Assembly: GCA_007120055.1 (NCBI GenBank)
Contig: SKOL01000327.1
Coordinates: 1 to 9,146, forward strand
Origin: Anaerobacillus sp.
Lineage (GTDB): Bacteria; Bacillota; Bacilli; Bacillales_H; Anaerobacillaceae
Direction: 5' to 3'
DNA length: 9,146 bases
How positions within the stretch are numbered: the first letter of the stretch is position 1; the number at the start of each line of letters is the position of its first letter. Made by a program: the position numbers and the translations under genes. The notes beneath the pieces were generated by a model. The model did not search any database. It was not told the DNA's origin and saw nothing but the letters and a program-made list of their open reading frames with translations. Below are positions 6,804-9,146 of the stretch, piece after piece.

Positions 6804-8042
6804 TTATTGTGCTTTCTCAAACAAACTTTTGTTCACAGCTTCTTTTCCGTACGTTAATCTTCTCCAGAGCCATTCCATAGGACCGTAGTTGAATTTTTTC
6901 ATCCAGAAATAGCTGTAGACAATTTGGATAGCGAATATTCCGAACGTAATTAACAGGCCGTAAAACGGACCGATTTGTCCGAACAAACCGAAACCGTAGC
7001 TATAATAAATAAACGTAACCATGATCGATTGCATTAAATAGTTTGTTAGCGCCATTTTTCCGACAGGTTGTAAAAAGCGAGCGACACGAGCAAGGCGTTC
7101 TTTATTTTCAAATAAAAGTAGTAGACTCATAATATAAAAGATACTTAAAGTAGGACCGCTCATAAAAAGTCCCGCATATTGGACAAAATACCATGGTGAC
7201 TCGCCACCATCAATCAATAATTTACCTACAGTTGCTAAAATAAGGCCTGGTATTGCAATCATTAAAGAGGTTATAGCAATTTTTTTAACCCGAGCGATAT
7301 TTTCAGTTGTATTCGTAAATATTCCAATTTTCCATAGATACATTCCGAAGAAGAACATCGTTAAAATAACACCAATAAGAAAGAAGTTTCCGACAACCAT
7401 CATCGCAATGTCGTTAATTCTTTGCACAAATATTTCGCCGTAACTACCTGTACTATAAACCTGAACAATTCTATTTACTTCGTTTTCAAAGGTCACTTGC
7501 TGCTCAGGAAAAGTGTTTTGTTCTACGGATGATAATAACAAGGCGATCGAAAGAAAAAATGTAATTGGGATCGCCATTGTAATGAAAGATGCCTTTAATA
7601 AAAACTTCGGCTTTTTTGCCTTCGTTAAAAGTAATACAAATCCTAAAAGGGCATAAAAGGTAAGAATGTCACCGTGCCATACGAAGAAAATATGAATTAA
7701 GCCGAAGCATAAAAGAACTAATAGCCGTCGCTTAAACAATTTTTTCACGTTTACTCCACGTCTTTCACCACGCTCCATAAACAAAAGAAAGCCAATCCCA
7801 AATAACATCGAAAACATCGAAATGAATTTTACTTCAGCAAACAGAAATATGAACCATTCACTAATTTGATCTAGTAATGTGTTGGCATATGTGATGTTGG
7901 CCATTTCTACTTGAATTGCTGGTGTTGCAAAATACTTCATATTGACGGATAAAATACCTAAAAGTGCAATTGCTCTAATAATGTCGAGTGTAACAATTCG
8001 TTCGTTCGTTGAAGTAGGTGCAAAATGATCATTCTGCTTCAC
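6804..8042 (-). CDS. DUF418 domain-containing membrane protein (YeiB/YxaH-like)
   Basis: The 412-residue polytopic protein starts at GTG 8042, with AGGAGG (complement of 8052-8057) 9 nt upstream. The N-terminus has the family's LDIIRAIALLGILSVNM (19-35), where Asp20 and Arg23 are conserved. FSMLFGIGF (77-85) and HxxFVWHGDIL (117-127) follow, which also mark the related acyltransferase-like membrane proteins (DUF1624/HGSNAT-like superfamily). The C-terminal DUF418 part runs from about 235 to 400, with GKMALTNYLMQSI (328-340) and the closing FNYGPMEWLWRRLTYG (384-399). About ten TM segments are visible and the length is normal. Bacillus relatives include YxaH and YrkO, none with an established substrate. 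A short leader from an extended -10 promoter at 8073-8081 fits its own transcription unit. Confidence 0.9.
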   Translation of the reverse strand: MKQNDHFAPTSTNERIVTLDIIRAIALLGILSVNMKYFATPAIQVEMANITYANTLLDQISEWFIFLFAEVKFISMFSMLFGIGFLLFMERGERRGVNVKKLFKRRLLVLLCFGLIHIFFVWHGDILTFYALLGFVLLLTKAKKPKFLLKASFITMAIPITFFLSIALLLSSVEQNTFPEQQVTFENEVNRIVQVYSTGSYGEIFVQRINDIAMMVVGNFFLIGVILTMFFFGMYLWKIGIFTNTTENIARVKKIAITSLMIAIPGLILATVGKLLIDGGESPWYFVQYAGLFMSGPTLSIFYIMSLLLLFENKERLARVARFLQPVGKMALTNYLMQSIMVTFIYYSYGFGLFGQIGPFYGLLITFGIFAIQIVYSYFWMKKFNYGPMEWLWRRLTYGKEAVNKSLFEKAQ

Positions 8043-8072
8043 TAAAATCCCCCTCCTTTTTTACCAAGGATA

Positions 8073-8081
8073 ATTTTACCA
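8073..8081 (-). promoter_or_regulatory. Extended -10 promoter for the DUF418 gene
   Basis: On the minus strand this reads TGGTAAAAT, an extended -10 (TGn plus TAAAAT, 5 of 6 to TATAAT). Transcription would start near 8066, giving a leader of about 24 nt that contains the ribosome binding site and GTG start. No good -35 is seen, which extended -10 promoters tolerate. Confidence 0.5.
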
Positions 8082-8104
8082 TTAAAAAGAGGAGATTGGT
8101 GACG

Positions 8105-8136
8105 AAATATTGAAGTTTTTTAAAATTTCAATATTT
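8105..8136. repeat. Inverted repeat between divergent promoters
   Basis: AAATATTGAA (8105-8114) and TTCAATATTT (8127-8136) are perfect 10-bp complements with a 12-bp spacer. On the plus strand GTTTTTT follows, so it could be a weak terminator, but its position between two outward promoters suits an operator better. The stem is almost all A-T. Confidence 0.5.
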
Positions 8137-8167
8137 GTTTTTTGGTCTAATTTTTTTTAGAAATCAA

Positions 8168-8176
8168 TGGTAAAAT
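8168..8176 (+). promoter_or_regulatory. Extended -10 promoter for the 8292 gene
   Basis: TGGTAAAAT on the plus strand is the same extended -10 as the divergent one at 8073-8081. Start of transcription would be near 8183, giving a leader of about 109 nt to the ATG at 8292. No clear -35 is seen. Confidence 0.45.
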
Positions 8177-8291
8177 ATGTACATACTTATTAAGTAGGAT
8201 ACGGATATAGGAACGATATGTGGAGAATAGAGTTACACTCGTAATATTAGTAGAATGCACTAAAATAATTTATAGTTTTGGAGGTTTGGGG

Positions 8292-8828
8292 ATGGCTAGA
8301 AAAATAGCTTTTATAGGGTTAAGGTTGCTTGCCATTTATATTTTGTTGCAGTCGTTGCTTCATTTAGCGAGGGTGGCGAATTATTACGTTTTACCTTTAT
8401 TTTATGATTCATTAATTCAATATAACGAAACGTCGGTCAATGCATGGTTTAACCTTGCTCCATTTTTCGTATTGCTAATTTTTAGTGTTTTACTGTGGAT
8501 TTTCGCAGATAAAATAAGTACGTTTCTTTTGTTACCTAATCAAGAAAGCGATCAATCAGATAGGCAAATCAGTGCTACCGAGATTCAGTCTATTGCTTTT
8601 TCAGCAATAGGGTTATTTCTGATTGTAAACTCACTTCCGCAATTTTTCTCAATGATCCCGGAGTACATACAAATAAAAGATGTCGCTAACCATTTAGTTG
8701 ACCCCCGACTAAAATACGGCTTCCGGTTTGGCATGATTGAAAAGATCGTTCAGTTAGTATTAGGGATCGCTTTATTTTTAGGGAGTAGAGGGCTTGTTGG
8801 GCTGGTAAGGAAGATAAGGTCGCTTTGA
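8292..8828 (+). CDS. Four-TM membrane protein of unknown function
   Basis: The 178-residue product begins MARKIAF at ATG 8292, chosen because GGAGG (8280-8284) lies 7 nt upstream and the basic N-terminus precedes the first TM segment. An in-frame GTG at 8220 would add 24 residues; it has only AGGA at 8209-8212 before it, but cannot be excluded because the likely promoter lies upstream of both. Hydrophobic segments are at about 5-25, 52-72, 99-120 and 153-168, with a hydrophilic, acidic loop at 83-98. The short C-terminal tail is basic. I do not recognise a family or any catalytic residues. It stands alone, divergent from the DUF418 gene and closed by a terminator-like hairpin at 8883. Confidence 0.75.
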   Translation: MARKIAFIGLRLLAIYILLQSLLHLARVANYYVLPLFYDSLIQYNETSVNAWFNLAPFFVLLIFSVLLWIFADKISTFLLLPNQESDQSDRQISATEIQSIAFSAIGLFLIVNSLPQFFSMIPEYIQIKDVANHLVDPRLKYGFRFGMIEKIVQLVLGIALFLGSRGLVGLVRKIRSL

Positions 8829-8882
8829 TTTGCTTTGCGTTTGTAGTCCGCGGTTAAGCGTGATCGTTACATCTACGAAGTG

Positions 8883-8910
8883 GAGAGGACGGCAATGTGT
8901 CTCTCTTTTT
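8883..8910 (+). terminator. Terminator of the four-TM protein gene
   Basis: GAGAGGAC (8883-8890) pairs with GTCTCTC (8899-8905), with one bulged G, around an 8-nt loop and is followed by TTTTT. It lies 55 bp past the stop and before the next promoter, as expected for the end of a single-gene unit. Confidence 0.55.
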
Positions 8911-8922
8911 CCTTAAACCCAC

Positions 8923-8950
8923 TTAACAAATACTGCAGTTGATGTATAAT
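8923..8950 (+). promoter_or_regulatory. Sigma-A-type promoter for the yeeN-type gene
   Basis: TTAACA (8923-8928, 5 of 6 to TTGACA) and a perfect TATAAT (8945-8950) are separated by 16 bp. This is the best promoter match in the window. Transcription would begin near 8957, about 77 nt before the ATG at 9034. Confidence 0.7.
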
Positions 8951-8963
8951 ATTAACTAGTGAA

Positions 8964-8990
8964 GATTGCTCAAAAAGTCGAGGGGCAATT
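8964..8990 (+). other. Leader hairpin upstream of the yeeN-type gene
   Basis: ATTGCTC (8965-8971) pairs with GGGCAAT (8983-8989), one pair being U-G, close to the predicted 5' end of the transcript. No T-run follows, so it is not a terminator. It may stabilise the RNA or have no role. Confidence 0.35.
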
Positions 8991-9033
8991 GTAAAGAAAC
9001 TTTAGATTTAGATTCGAAAGCGAGATGACCATA

Positions 9034-9146
9034 ATGGGACGTAAGTGGAACAATATTAAAGAGAAAAAAGCAGCAAAAGACAAAAATACAAGTCGTATTT
9101 ATTCGAAGTTTGGGCTCGAAATTTACGTAACAGCGAAGCTCGGTGA
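9034..9146 (+). CDS. yeeN: YebC/PmpR family protein, YeeN type (N-terminal part; runs off the window)
   Basis: The visible 37 codons read [17 protein letters not shown], then [20 protein letters not shown], the characteristic N-terminus of the Bacillus YeeN branch of the YebC/PmpR family (the other branch starts MAGHSKW). The family was long described as transcription regulators and more recently as ribosome-associated factors that relieve stalling at proline-rich stretches; full length is normally about 240 residues, so most is missing here. ATG 9034 is chosen because the family begins MGRKWNN; an in-frame ATG at 9025 would add three residues. The ribosome binding site is weak (GAG-rich at 9022-9024). 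It has its own promoter at 8923-8950. Confidence 0.92.
   Translation, partial: MGRKWNNIKEKKAAKDKNTSRIYSKFGLEIYVTAKLG

Noticed and set aside
6666..6857. Plus-strand frame of 63 codons
   Set aside because: It overlaps the 3' end of the DUF418 gene antisense and lacks a ribosome binding site. The rest of the stretch is non-coding in all frames I checked.
8220..8291. N-terminal extension of the four-TM protein from GTG 8220
   Set aside because: Only a 4-nt ribosome binding site match precedes it, against GGAGG at good spacing before ATG 8292. Kept as an alternative, not preferred.
8959..8994. Eleven-codon GTG-started leader peptide before the yeeN-type gene
   Set aside because: No ribosome binding site precedes it, it begins almost at the predicted transcript start, and there is no codon run typical of attenuation peptides.

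Overview
The window is an AT-rich stretch of a low-GC Gram-positive chromosome, most likely a Bacillaceae member (Bacillus/Alkalihalobacillus-like). The basis is strong AAGGAGG-type ribosome binding sites with frequent GTG starts, sigma-A-like promoters, an ATPase/permease pair close to Bacillus YhaQ/YhaP, and a right-edge gene with the exact N-terminus typical of Bacillus YeeN (YebC/PmpR family). No rRNA, tRNA, CRISPR array, transposase, phage gene or recognisable defence system is visible. Nearly every gene encodes a membrane or membrane-anchored protein.

Layout. Positions 1-91 hold the probable tail of an upstream plus-strand gene and its terminator. At 206-1753 two plus-strand membrane proteins of unknown function (the first DUF4181-like in its N-terminal half) are separated by a 115-bp repeat. 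At 1831-3258 (minus) lies a penicillin-binding-protein-like serine hydrolase (PF00144/S12) with a C-terminal membrane domain. A 341-bp divergent spacer leads to an ABC-2 type exporter operon at 3600-5754 (plus; yhaQ-like ATPase and yhaP-like permease, overlapping by 8 bp). A convergent intergenic region at 5755-6080 carries a strong terminator and a second copy of the 115-bp repeat. Next come a small RDD-family membrane protein (6081-6518, minus) and a DUF418/YeiB-family membrane protein (6804-8042, minus). A divergent promoter region with nested dyad symmetry (8043-8291) precedes a four-TM hypothetical protein (8292-8828, plus). The window ends in a truncated yeeN-type gene (from 9034, plus) with its own promoter.

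Working together. The only clear functional unit is the ABC exporter. The other genes look like independent transcription units with their own terminators. NatAB-type exporters and at least one RDD protein have been linked to Na+ extrusion, so an ion or envelope-stress theme is possible, but this is inference. The most notable non-coding structure is the pair of 115-bp repeats with terminal inverted repeats and an internal 15-bp hairpin, resembling a MITE or a structured-RNA repeat. I did not find convincing evidence of a new multi-gene system.
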